This document shows, one piece after another, positions 1 to 6,742 of a stretch of 12,381 nucleotides of DNA. Position numbers and translations under genes: made by a program. How positions within the stretch are numbered: the stretch's first letter is position 1; each line of letters starts with the position of its first letter. Below the pieces are notes generated by a model, which was given only the letters and a program-made list of their open reading frames with translations, searched no databases and had not been told where the DNA came from. Origin of the DNA: an uncultured bacterium (GTDB lineage: Bacteria; Bacillota; Negativicutes; Acidaminococcales; Acidaminococcaceae); the NCBI GenBank assembly GCA_905215645.1, contig CAJMQS010000057.1, forward strand, positions 1 through 12,381. Direction: 5' to 3'.

Positions 1-209
1 TTTTCCTTTTTAGAGGAAAATCTTTGTTGCACTTAGATTGTAAATCCGCCTATGTAGAACCTTTGGACGAAACGATTTCTCAGATTGATTTCGATTCTGG
101 TTTTACAGAATCAAAAGGATCCGTCCAGCCAGGTGGATCCTGTCCTGAGGCTTCCGACTTCAGACTCCGGACTTCCGACTAAGGTGCTGTTGCTCATGCA
201 ACAGCACCT
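1..209 (-). repeat. Heptad-ended intergenic repeat element, copy 1 (left end outside window)
   Basis: This non-coding stretch belongs to the same family as the elements at 2292, 9484, 11611 and 12255, and lies in the opposite orientation to the one at 11611. From right to left it has a GCTGTTGC-type hairpin (182-209), four 7-base words ending in GAC (152-179) preceded by GGC (149-151), an internal hairpin with AGGATCC/GGATCCT arms (116-141), a core at about 54-115 and a 7-bp palindrome TTTTCCT/AGGAAAA (1-20). The core aligns by eye with the reverse complement of about 11693-11762; both share the word CGATTCTGGTT followed by TTCTAC or TTTAC and AATCA. The left heptads are not in the window. 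No open reading frame here looks genuine. Confidence 0.8.
182..209. terminator. GCTGTTGC-type hairpin at the right end of copy 1
   Basis: A perfect 12-bp stem (AGGTGCTGTTGC with its complement) closes a 4-base loop. No T-run follows on either strand, so termination activity is uncertain. The same hairpin type abuts other element ends at 2495, 9744, 11611 and 12255. It therefore seems to belong to the repeat family rather than to one gene. It ends two bases before the proposed -35 box of tkt. Confidence 0.55.
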
Positions 210-210
210 C

Positions 211-239
211 TTGCGTTACCCCCACAAATGGCCTATAAT
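211..239 (+). promoter_or_regulatory. Probable sigma-A/sigma-70 promoter of tkt
   Basis: TTGCGT at 211-216 and a consensus TATAAT at 234-239 are separated by 17 bases, which predicts transcription from about 246 and a leader of about 50 bases. The -35 box starts right after the hairpin that ends the repeat element. The ribosome binding site GGAGGG (282-287) lies 9 bases before the tkt start. Confidence 0.7.
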
Positions 240-296
240 CAGAATGAATGACTGTGTATACTACTTTTTTACATCCGGTATGGAGGGATTTTTTTC

Positions 297-2285
297 ATGC
301 AAAATATTGATACTGAAAGCATCAACACCCTGCGTTTTTTGTCCATCGATGAAGTGCAGGCGGCCAATTCCGGACATCCGGGCCTGCCTCTGGGGACGGC
401 TCCTTTGATGTACACCATCTGGGACCGGTTCATGAAATACAATCCTGAAAATCCCAACTGGTTCAACCGGGACCGGTTCGTCCTGTCTCCAGGCCATGGC
501 AGCGCTTTGCTCTATGCCATGCTCCATGTGGCCGGCTATGATCTGTCCCTGGAAGATCTGAAGGCCTTCCGGCAGTGGGGCAGCAAGACGCCGGGCCATC
601 CCGAATATGGGGTGACGCCTGGGGTGGATGTGTCCACCGGTCCCTTGGGCCACGGCTTTGCCATGGCGGTGGGGCTGGCTATGGCCGAAGAGATGCTGGC
701 GGCCCGCTACAATAAAGAAGGCTACCAGGTGGTGGATCACTATACCTACGGCATCACTTCCGACGGGGACCAGATGGAAGGGGTGGCTTCTGAAGCCGCT
801 TCTTTGGCAGGTACTCTGGGGCTGGGAAAACTGATTTTCCTCTATGATGACAATAAGATCACCATCGAAGGCAGCACGGACATCGCCTTCCGGGAAGATG
901 TAGGCGCCCGGTTCAAGGCTTACGGCTGGCAGGTGCTCCGGGTGGCTTCTTCTGAGGATGTGGAAGCTTTGACCAAAGCCATCGAAGCGGCCAAGAAAGA
1001 AACCCGGAAACCTTCCCTGATCATCGTGAAGACCCATATCGGTTTCGGCAGCCCCCGGCAGGATATGGCCAGTGCCCATGGGGAACCCCTGGGAATTGAA
1101 AATGTGGCTAAGACCAAGGAAGCCGCTGGCTGGGACGGCAGCCAGTCCTTCGTGGTGCCGGAAGAAGTGAAGAAGCATTTTGCGGATAAACTGCCCCAGT
1201 GCCAGAAAAATGAAGCAGAATGGAACCAGTTGATGGTGGATTATGCCAAGGCTTATCCGGAACTGGCCCAGGAACTGGCGGACCGGATCGACGGAAAAAT
1301 GGATCTGGACCTGAAGGAACTGATGGCAGCTTTCAAGGATACGGACAGTGTGGCCACCCGTGCTGCTTCCGGTACGGTGCTCCAGCTGCTGGCAGACAAG
1401 ATCCCGGCTCTCATCGGGGGCAGTGCTGACTTAGGTCCTTCCAACAAGACGGAAATGAAGGGGAAGGGATTCTTCTCCGCTGAGGACCGGACCGGCCGGA
1501 ACATCCATTTCGGGATCCGGGAGCATGCTATGGGCTGCATCGTCAACGGCCTCTGCCTCCATGGCGGGATCCTGCCCTTTGGGGCCACCTTCCTGGTATT
1601 CGCCGATTTCATGCGTCCGGCTGTGCGGATGGCAGCCCTCATGGGCATCGGCAGCGTGTTCGTCTATACCCATGACAGCGTGTTCGTAGGGGAAGACGGT
1701 CCCACCCATGAACCCATCGAACAGACCATGAGCCTGCGGCTGATCCCCAACGTCTCTGTATTCCGGCCGGCAGATGCCCTGGAAACGGCAGTGGCTTGGA
1801 AGGCTGCCTGCGAAAATCGGAAGCAGCCCACCTGCCTGCTCTTGACCCGCCAGGGGCTGCCCGTACTCCACGATTATGCAAAAACCATCGCCAAGGGCGC
1901 TCCTAAAGGAGCTTATGTGCTGAGCCCCTCCTCCAAAGACAAAGTAAAGGCTGTGCTCATCGCCACCGGCAGTGAAGTCCATCTGGCCCTGGATGCCCAG
2001 AAAGCCCTGGAAGAAAAAGGCATCGGAGTCAATGTGGTGTCCATGCCCAGCTGGGATGTGTTCGAACAGCAGAGCAGTGCTTATAAGAAAAAAGTCCTGC
2101 CCAAAGATGTGCCGGCTATCGCCCTGGAAGCAGGCGTCCGCACTGGCTGGGCTCGGTATACCGGCAGTGAGGACAGAGTCCTGGGCATCGACCGGTTCGG
2201 CGCTTCCGCCCCCGGCAAGACCGTCTACAAAGAATTCGGCTTCACCGTGGACCATGTGGTGGAAATGGTGAAGAAACTGAAATAA
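297..2285 (+). CDS. tkt: Transketolase
   Basis: Transketolase moves two-carbon ketol units between sugar phosphates in the non-oxidative pentose phosphate pathway, using thiamine diphosphate and a divalent metal; it is a cytosolic dimer. The 662 residues match the usual length of the bacterial single-chain enzyme. Visible signatures are SGHPG (25-29), GPLGHG (115-120), the cofactor-binding GDG-type motif as SDGDQMEG (155-162), the catalytic glutamate in FGIREHAMG (E409), and GEDGPTHEP (465-473) in the pyrimidine-binding domain. The start is fixed by GGAGGG at 282-287. The gene stands alone: repeat-family hairpins lie on both sides and it has its own promoter. The thiamine genes thiD and thiE follow, a fitting neighbourhood for a thiamine-dependent enzyme, although they are not co-transcribed if the 2292 hairpin terminates. 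Alternative: a closely related transketolase-like enzyme, unlikely at this length and motif set. Confidence 0.97.
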   Translation: MQNIDTESINTLRFLSIDEVQAANSGHPGLPLGTAPLMYTIWDRFMKYNPENPNWFNRDRFVLSPGHGSALLYAMLHVAGYDLSLEDLKAFRQWGSKTPGHPEYGVTPGVDVSTGPLGHGFAMAVGLAMAEEMLAARYNKEGYQVVDHYTYGITSDGDQMEGVASEAASLAGTLGLGKLIFLYDDNKITIEGSTDIAFREDVGARFKAYGWQVLRVASSEDVEALTKAIEAAKKETRKPSLIIVKTHIGFGSPRQDMASAHGEPLGIENVAKTKEAAGWDGSQSFVVPEEVKKHFADKLPQCQKNEAEWNQLMVDYAKAYPELAQELADRIDGKMDLDLKELMAAFKDTDSVATRAASGTVLQLLADKIPALIGGSADLGPSNKTEMKGKGFFSAEDRTGRNIHFGIREHAMGCIVNGLCLHGGILPFGATFLVFADFMRPAVRMAALMGIGSVFVYTHDSVFVGEDGPTHEPIEQTMSLRLIPNVSVFRPADALETAVAWKAACENRKQPTCLLLTRQGLPVLHDYAKTIAKGAPKGAYVLSPSSKDKVKAVLIATGSEVHLALDAQKALEEKGIGVNVVSMPSWDVFEQQSSAYKKKVLPKDVPAIALEAGVRTGWARYTGSEDRVLGIDRFGASAPGKTVYKEFGFTVDHVVEMVKKLK

Positions 2286-2291
2286 CAGATC

Positions 2292-2337
2292 GGGGGTTGC
2301 TGCACGTGTAAAATCTGCATGGGCAGCAACCCCCTTT
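2292..2337 (+). terminator. Terminator after tkt
   Basis: A 12-bp stem, GGGGGTTGCTGC (2292-2303) with its complement (2323-2334), closes a 19-base loop and is followed by TTT. It starts 7 bases after the tkt stop. The stem resembles the GCTGTTGC hairpins of the repeat family, with G-rich arms, and it directly adjoins the first heptad of copy 2. The short T-run makes its strength uncertain. Confidence 0.65.
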
Positions 2338-2515
2338 GTCATACGTCAGTCGTCATACGTCATACGCTTTTGGAAATCAATTTAAGAAAATTGATTTTGC
2401 AATTATATGCGTTTTTTTTAGTATTACGATATTTTGTTTGCTTATCGCCAGGCGGAGCATGGCATCATCCGGCGTATGACCTATGACATATGATGGCTGT
2501 TGCGCAGCAACAGCC
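2292..2515 (-). repeat. Heptad-ended intergenic repeat element, copy 2 (complete, divergent)
   Basis: The element fills the tkt-thiD gap. Its parts are a hairpin (2292-2334), four 7-base words at 2338, 2345, 2352 and 2359 (GTCATAC three times, GTCAGTC once) then GC, a 10-bp palindrome AAATCAATTT/AAATTGATTT (2374-2397), an AT-rich core, GGC at 2471-2473, inverted words GTATGAC (2474), CTATGAC (2481) and ATATGAT (2488), and a hairpin GGCTGTTGC/GCAACAGCC (2495-2515). The plan equals that of the other copies, but words, palindrome and core sequence differ, so it is a separate subfamily. I see no clear promoter for thiD; the AT-rich core is the most likely place for one. Confidence 0.75.
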
Positions 2516-2534
2516 CAGAAAGAAGGAGAAAAAT

Positions 2535-3350
2535 ATGTTCCATCTGTTGACCATTGCCGGATCAGATTCTTCCGGCGGCGCCGGCATCCAGGCGGATCTG
2601 AAGACCTTTGCTGCCCATGGCTGCTACGGCATGAGCGTGATCACCGCTGTAACGGCCCAAAATACCACTGGGGTCACAGCCATCCAGAATATCGATCCAG
2701 AAGTGGTGGAAGCCCAGATCGATGCCGTGTTCCAGGACATCCGGGTGGATGGGGTGAAGGTGGGGATGGTGTCCAATGCTGCCCTGATCCGGGCCATTGC
2801 ACGGAAAATGGAGCAGTATGCCCCCAAAGTATTGGTGGTGGATCCAGTGATGGTGGCCACTTCTGGCAGCTATCTCCTGGAAAAGGACGCCCGGAAAGAT
2901 CTTCAGGAAAAACTGCTGCCCCTGGCAACCCTGATCACCCCCAATATGCAGGAAGGGGAAGTGCTGTCCGGCCTTCCTATCCGCAGCCAGGGCGACATGG
3001 AAAAAGCGGCAGCTGCCATCTGTCAAAAAGGAGCCCGGGCCGTACTCTTGAAGGGAGGGCATCTGGCAGATACGGCCGATGATTATCTGCTGTATCCGGG
3101 GGAAGGCAGCTGGCTCCAGGGAAAATGGTTCTCTGGCCAGCGGTTCGCCAATCCCAATACCCACGGTACCGGCTGCAGCCTTTCTTCTGCCCTTGCTGCG
3201 GAACTGGCAGCAGGCTGTCCTTTGCCAGAAGCCGTGGAAAAGGCCAAAGCCTATGTGGCTCTGGGCATCCAGAACGGGTTGGCCGTAGGCCATGGCCACG
3301 GACCCATCCATCATTTTGTGGATCTGTACCGGAAAGCCGGTTGGGAGTGA
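2535..3350 (+). CDS. thiD: Hydroxymethylpyrimidine / phosphomethylpyrimidine kinase
   Basis: ThiD phosphorylates hydroxymethylpyrimidine and then its monophosphate, giving the pyrimidine diphosphate that ThiE consumes in thiamine synthesis. The 271-residue ribokinase-fold protein has GSDSSGGAG (9-17), NTTG (43-46), DPVM (103-106), TPN (135-137), LLKGGH (171-176) and the anion-hole motif GTGCS (211-215, Cys214) typical of this family. An upstream in-frame ATG at 2490 would add 15 residues, but those codons run through the repeat-family hairpin. AAGGAG (2523-2528) sits 6 bases before the ATG at 2535, and the protein then starts directly with the family's first strand, so 2535 is chosen. thiE follows after 6 bases. 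The gene could also act as a pyridoxal kinase, as some homologues do, but the thiE linkage favours thiamine. Confidence 0.95.
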   Translation: MFHLLTIAGSDSSGGAGIQADLKTFAAHGCYGMSVITAVTAQNTTGVTAIQNIDPEVVEAQIDAVFQDIRVDGVKVGMVSNAALIRAIARKMEQYAPKVLVVDPVMVATSGSYLLEKDARKDLQEKLLPLATLITPNMQEGEVLSGLPIRSQGDMEKAAAAICQKGARAVLLKGGHLADTADDYLLYPGEGSWLQGKWFSGQRFANPNTHGTGCSLSSALAAELAAGCPLPEAVEKAKAYVALGIQNGLAVGHGHGPIHHFVDLYRKAGWE

Positions 3351-3356
3351 TATGCT

Positions 3357-3989
3357 ATGAAGCAGTTTGATCTGAGCTTGTACCTGGTGACGGATCGGCA
3401 CTGCCTTCGGGGCAGGGATTTTTATGAAGCCGTGGAAGAAGCTCTCCGGGCTGGCGTCACCCTGCTCCAGCTCCGGGAAAAGGAACTGGGGATGGAAGAG
3501 CTTCTGGCAGAAGGAAAAAAAGTGAAGGCCCTTTGCCGGAAGTACCAAGTGCCCTTCCTAGTGGACGACAATGTAGAAGCGGCCAAGATCCTGGGAGCAG
3601 ATGGGGCCCATTTGGGCCAAGAGGATGAAGCCATCCAGAAAGCCCGGGAGGTATTGGGACAGGATGCCATCATCGGCATCTCCGCTCACAATCTGGAAGA
3701 GGCACTGGAAGCGCAAGCCCAGGGAGCGGACTACTTGGGCGTAGGGGCCCTCTATCCCACTGGCAGCAAGAAAGATGCCTCGGTGTTGCCTCCGGGCAGG
3801 TTCCGAGAAATCATCCAGGCAGTACAGATTCCCGTGGTGGGCATCGGGGGCATCCATGAAGCCCAGTTGGATCAGGTGATGGACCAAGGCGCCGCCGGCT
3901 GTGCTATGATCAGTGCCATCCTGGGGGCGGAGGATATCACGGCTGCGGTTGTGCGGATGAAGGCACGGCTCCAGGCACGGAAGAAGTAA
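3357..3989 (+). CDS. thiE: Thiamine-phosphate synthase
   Basis: ThiE joins the pyrimidine diphosphate made by ThiD to the thiazole phosphate, releasing pyrophosphate and giving thiamine monophosphate. The 210-residue TIM-barrel protein shows YLVTD (9-13), QLREK (38-42), the metal-binding DD pair (70-71), GADGAHLGQED (80-90), the phosphate-binding PTGSKKD (134-140) and VGIGGI (161-166). The length is normal. The start at 3357 is supported by GGGAG (3343-3347); an ATG at 3352 is out of frame. The six-base gap from thiD implies co-transcription and probable translational coupling. No thiazole-branch gene (thiG, thiM) is in the window, so the thiazole half must come from elsewhere or be salvaged. 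Confidence 0.95.
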   Translation: MKQFDLSLYLVTDRHCLRGRDFYEAVEEALRAGVTLLQLREKELGMEELLAEGKKVKALCRKYQVPFLVDDNVEAAKILGADGAHLGQEDEAIQKAREVLGQDAIIGISAHNLEEALEAQAQGADYLGVGALYPTGSKKDASVLPPGRFREIIQAVQIPVVGIGGIHEAQLDQVMDQGAAGCAMISAILGAEDITAAVVRMKARLQARKK

Positions 3990-4001
3990 CAGGAGGGAAC
4001 C

Positions 4002-4403
4002 ATGGCAAGCGACCTGAAAACGGAAAAACTGGGGAAGAAACTCCTCTCCCGGTTCACCCGGCAGATTACGGACCAGGTCTTCCTGTTCCTCCAGGAAGAC
4101 CCAGAGCTGTATGCGGAATACCAGGCACAGGTCCGGGAGAGCACGGCCAATGGGGTCAATTCCGTCCTGGGTCGGATGATCACAGAGGCCTACGATCTGG
4201 TGAACCTGAACAAAGAGAAGCATCCCCGGTCTCCTTTGCTGAAGAAATACACCCGCCATGCGGTCCGGTGGGAAAAGGATGATCTGGAAGTCCAGAAAAA
4301 GGTCTTGTACGGGGACCGGGATCTGTTCTCTCCAAAGGCCAAACCCAGCGAAGAACGGAAAGCTCCCCCAAAGAAGGGCCCGGAACAGGAGAGCCTGTTC
4401 TGA
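4002..4403 (+). CDS. Uncharacterised 133-residue protein with a C-terminal QESLF
   Basis: I do not recognise this protein. The start is well supported: AGGAGGG (3991-3997) precedes the ATG, and the gene begins 12 bases after thiE. It would thus be the last gene of the thiDE operon, before a strong terminator. Residues 1-100 look soluble and mostly helical, with a segment at 29-70 holding the pattern L-Q-E-D-P-E-L-Y and G-V-N-S-V-L-G-R. Residues 107-128 are a Lys/Pro/Glu-rich, probably disordered tail. The last five residues, QESLF (129-133), resemble the short motif by which bacterial proteins bind the DNA sliding clamp (consensus QL[SD]LF). There is no signal peptide or membrane segment. A role in DNA metabolism is a guess from that motif alone; the operon context says only that it is co-expressed with thiamine genes. 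Confidence 0.85.
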   Translation: MASDLKTEKLGKKLLSRFTRQITDQVFLFLQEDPELYAEYQAQVRESTANGVNSVLGRMITEAYDLVNLNKEKHPRSPLLKKYTRHAVRWEKDDLEVQKKVLYGDRDLFSPKAKPSEERKAPPKKGPEQESLF

Positions 4404-4413
4404 AAAAAACGAA

Positions 4414-4450
4414 CCTGTCAAGGAAAAATCCTTGACAGGCATTTTTCTTT
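4414..4450 (+). terminator. Strong intrinsic terminator of the thiDE operon
   Basis: A perfect 10-bp stem, CCTGTCAAGG (4414-4423) with CCTTGACAGG (4430-4439), closes a 6-base loop and is followed by CATTTTTCTTT. A-rich sequence precedes it, so it may also work on the other strand. It starts 10 bases after the stop of the unknown gene. Confidence 0.9.
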
Positions 4451-4460
4451 ATAGTACAAT
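4432..4460 (+). promoter_or_regulatory. Promoter of the ylxM-ffh operon, inside the terminator
   Basis: A consensus TTGACA (4432-4437) lies in the right arm of the terminator stem. Exactly 17 bases on is TACAAT (4455-4460). Transcription should start near 4467, only a few bases before the first possible ylxM start codons (GTG 4469, ATG 4478). Promoter and terminator share DNA, so the two functions cannot evolve separately. Confidence 0.8.
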
Positions 4461-4468
4461 AGCACCCG

Positions 4469-4843
4469 GTGATATTCATGCAAGATGAAGGCTTTGCAAA
4501 AAGGATCCGTTTCGGTCAGCTTTATGCCATCTATGGTGGGCTGCTCACGGACAAACAGCAGAAAATCATGGAAGAGTATTTTTACGATGACCTTTCACTG
4601 GGGGAAATCGCGGAAAATACCCAAACCAGCCGTCAGGCGGTCTATGATCTGCTGCGCCGGGTGGAACAGACCCTGGAAAAATACGAAAGTAAGCTCCATC
4701 TGCTGCACCAGGATCAGGAAAGGCAGTTCAGGCTGCGGGGAGCCGTAAAGCTCTTGGAAGCCTGCCGTTCCAGTGACAGCCCTGACCCTCGCCTGGGGAA
4801 GGTGGAGGGCATCCTGAAAAGCATCATTGACGAAAGCAGGTAA
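4469..4843 (+). CDS. ylxM: YlxM (UPF0122) helix-turn-helix protein, SRP operon
   Basis: YlxM proteins resemble the region-4 helix-turn-helix of sigma factors and are encoded next to ffh in many Firmicutes; they are thought to modulate SRP function or expression. Counting from the ATG at 4478, the protein has the family core L-Y-A-I-Y-G-G-L-L-T (15-24), DDLSLGEIAE (37-46) and SRQAVYDLLRR (51-61), followed by a helical coiled segment (62-85). The length (121 or 124 residues) is normal. The start is unsure: GTG 4469 or ATG 4478. There is no good Shine-Dalgarno sequence, only GGTGAT at 4468-4473, and the predicted transcript starts near 4467, so translation may be leaderless. ffh starts two bases after the stop. 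Confidence 0.93.
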   Translation: MIFMQDEGFAKRIRFGQLYAIYGGLLTDKQQKIMEEYFYDDLSLGEIAENTQTSRQAVYDLLRRVEQTLEKYESKLHLLHQDQERQFRLRGAVKLLEACRSSDSPDPRLGKVEGILKSIIDESR

Positions 4844-4845
4844 CT

Positions 4846-6192
4846 ATGGCTTTTGAAATCTTAACCGACAAACTGACGGCGGCCATCCAGAAACTCCGTG
4901 GACAGAAAACGGTTTCCGAACAGGACCTGAAAGAGACTCTCCGGGAAGTCCGGCTGGCCCTTTTAGAAGCGGATGTAAACTTCAAGGTCGTCAAGGAATT
5001 CACCGCCAAGATCAAGGAGCGGGCCATGGGGCAGCAGGTAGACCCCAATCTCACTCCCGGCCAATATATCGTAAAAATCGTCCATGAGGAGCTGATCGAG
5101 CTCCTGGGAGGGACCCAGAGCAAGCTGAACGTGGCGGCCAATCCGCCGACTGTGATCATGCTGGTGGGGCTCCAGGGCGCTGGCAAGACTACCACGGTAG
5201 GCAAACTGGCCAACTTCCTGCGGAAAAACGGGAAGAAACCGCTGATGGTGGCCGGGGACGTATACCGTCCGGCAGCCATCACCCAGCTGGAAGTCATCGG
5301 CAAACAGCTGGACATGCCCGTATTCACGATGGGAGACCAGGTCTCTCCGGTGGAAATCGCCAAAGAATCCTTGAAGCGGGCCAATGCCCTGCTGTGCGAT
5401 ACGGTGCTCATCGATACAGCCGGCCGTCTCCATGTGGACGAGACCCTGATGGATGAACTGAAAGACATGAAAACCGCGGTCAATCCGGACGAGATCCTGC
5501 TGGTGGTGGATGCCATGACCGGTCAGGACGCCGTTACGGTGGCCGATTCCTTCAATAAAGCCCTGGGCATCACAGGGCTGATCGTGACCAAGCTGGATGG
5601 CGACGCCCGTGGGGGTGCCGTGCTCAGCGTAAAGGCAGTGACCAACTGCCCGGTGAAGTTTGTGGGGATGGGAGAAAAACTGGATGCCCTCCAGCCCTTC
5701 TATCCCGACCGGATGGCTTCCCGGATCCTGGGCATGGGGGACGTGCTCTCCCTGATCGAAAAGGCCCAGGAAGCTATCGATGCGGATTCTGCCAAGAAAA
5801 TGGCGGAATCCCTGAAGAAGAATGAATTCACCCTGGACATGTTCCTGGACCAGATGAAACAGGTCAAGAAACTGGGATCTTTGGAATCCATTCTTAGTAT
5901 GATCCCCGGCATGGGTAAATTTGCCAAGCAGCTGGAAGGGGTGGACCTGGACGGTAAGGAAGTCCGCCGGCTGGAAGCCATCATCTATTCCATGACGCCC
6001 CAAGAGCGGCAGAATCCCCGTATCATCAACGGGTCCCGGCGCAAGCGCATCGCAGCCGGCTGCGGCCAGCGGGTCCAGGATGTGAACCGGCTGCTGAAGC
6101 AGTTCGAAGAGAGCAAGAAGCTCATGAAGACCATGCAGGGCATGAACAAGTATGCACGGAAGGGCAGATTCAAACTGCCTTTCATGCAATAA
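4846..6192 (+). CDS. ffh: Signal recognition particle GTPase Ffh (SRP54)
   Basis: Ffh binds the SRP RNA and the signal sequences of nascent membrane and secreted proteins, and delivers the ribosome to FtsY at the membrane. The 448 residues show the helical N domain (1-90), the GTPase G domain with GLQGAGKT (108-115), DTAGR (190-194) and TKLD (248-251), and the M domain (from about 325). The M domain has the MIPGMGK finger-loop motif (352-358) and the RNA-binding helix motif SRRKRIAAGCGQRVQDVN (397-414). The usual M-domain GSG is GCG here (Cys406). The C-terminal tail is short. It overlaps nothing; ylxM ends two bases upstream, and rpsP follows after 27 bases, as in Bacillus. Confidence 0.98.
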   Translation: MAFEILTDKLTAAIQKLRGQKTVSEQDLKETLREVRLALLEADVNFKVVKEFTAKIKERAMGQQVDPNLTPGQYIVKIVHEELIELLGGTQSKLNVAANPPTVIMLVGLQGAGKTTTVGKLANFLRKNGKKPLMVAGDVYRPAAITQLEVIGKQLDMPVFTMGDQVSPVEIAKESLKRANALLCDTVLIDTAGRLHVDETLMDELKDMKTAVNPDEILLVVDAMTGQDAVTVADSFNKALGITGLIVTKLDGDARGGAVLSVKAVTNCPVKFVGMGEKLDALQPFYPDRMASRILGMGDVLSLIEKAQEAIDADSAKKMAESLKKNEFTLDMFLDQMKQVKKLGSLESILSMIPGMGKFAKQLEGVDLDGKEVRRLEAIIYSMTPQERQNPRIINGSRRKRIAAGCGQRVQDVNRLLKQFEESKKLMKTMQGMNKYARKGRFKLPFMQ

Positions 6193-6219
6193 AAACAATC
6201 TGGCAAGGAGGTGAATGTT

Positions 6220-6492
6220 GTGGCAGTTAAAATCCGTCTGAAACGTATGGGTGCCAAAAAGAGCCCTTTCTACCGTATCGTGGTCGCTGATGAACGCGCT
6301 CCTCGTGACGGCCGTTTCATCGAAACCGTAGGGACCTACGATTCTACCGTTGATCCTGCTGTGGTTACCATCGATGAAGAAAAAGCTCTGTCCTGGATGA
6401 AGAAGGGAGCACAGCCGACTGATACGGTCCGCTCCATGTTCAGCAAACAGGGTCTGATGGCGAAACTGGCTGGCGAAAAGGCAGCAAAATAA
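6220..6492 (+). CDS. rpsP: 30S ribosomal protein bS16
   Basis: bS16 binds 16S rRNA and speeds 30S assembly. The 90-residue protein starts with the family signature AVKIRLKRMGAKK and contains FYRIVVAD and DGRFIE. The start is taken as the GTG at 6220. AAGGAGG (6205-6211) lies 8 bases upstream of it, and the product begins MAVKI as in most bS16 proteins; the in-frame GTG at 6211 overlaps that binding site. The Arg codons are CGT or CGC throughout, with no CGG, in contrast to the neighbouring genes and consistent with high expression. It is followed by khpA after 11 bases. Confidence 0.97.
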   Translation: MAVKIRLKRMGAKKSPFYRIVVADERAPRDGRFIETVGTYDSTVDPAVVTIDEEKALSWMKKGAQPTDTVRSMFSKQGLMAKLAGEKAAK

Positions 6493-6503
6493 GGAGGATG
6501 ACT

Positions 6504-6731
6504 ATGAAAGAGATAGTTGAAGTGATTGCTAAGGCTATCGTGAATAATCCCTCCGAGGTCCAGGTGGAGGAGGAAAGGACCGGATCTTCCGTGATCCTGA
6601 AACTCCACGTGGCGCCTGAAGATATGGGTAAAGTGATCGGCAAGCAAGGCCGCATTGCCAAGGCCATCCGTCTGGTGATGAAAGCAGCTGCTACCCGCGA
6701 AAACGTAAAAGTCATCGTTGATATCGATTAA
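6504..6731 (+). CDS. khpA: KH-domain RNA-binding protein KhpA (YlqC)
   Basis: KhpA is a single-KH-domain protein that pairs with KhpB (Jag/EloR) in many Firmicutes, binds small RNAs and mRNAs, and affects cell elongation and division. The 75-residue protein is nearly all KH domain: the GxxG loop is GKQG (46-49) inside G-K-V-I-G-K-Q-G-R-I-A-K-A-I-R. Start choice: an ATG at 6498 directly abuts AAGGAGG (6491-6497), too close for initiation, so ATG 6504 is used. Its place between rpsP and ylqD is the classic Firmicutes order. No khpB is in the window. Confidence 0.95.
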   Translation: MKEIVEVIAKAIVNNPSEVQVEEERTGSSVILKLHVAPEDMGKVIGKQGRIAKAIRLVMKAAATRENVKVIVDID

Positions 6732-6742
6732 AGGTGGTTACC

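Noticed and set aside
1..209. CRISPR array suggested by short regularly spaced repeats
   Set aside because: The unit is 7 bases with no spacers of constant length, and it occurs as inverted sets at both ends of an element, unlike CRISPR repeats.
261..2342. Long minus-strand open frames opposite tkt
   Set aside because: They lie entirely antisense to a gene with full family motifs, lack ribosome binding sites and read as low-complexity shadow translation of GC-rich codons. The same holds for the long antisense frames opposite thiD, ffh, trmD and rnhB.
2286..2534. TPP riboswitch upstream of thiD-thiE
   Set aside because: The conserved CTGAGA and the second conserved TPP-binding block are absent; the gap is filled by repeat element copy 2. 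The thiamine genes thus show no visible TPP control.
2490..2534. Upstream ATG giving thiD a 15-residue extension
   Set aside because: The codons pass through the repeat-family hairpin, no ribosome binding site precedes 2490, and AAGGAG sits correctly before the ATG at 2535.
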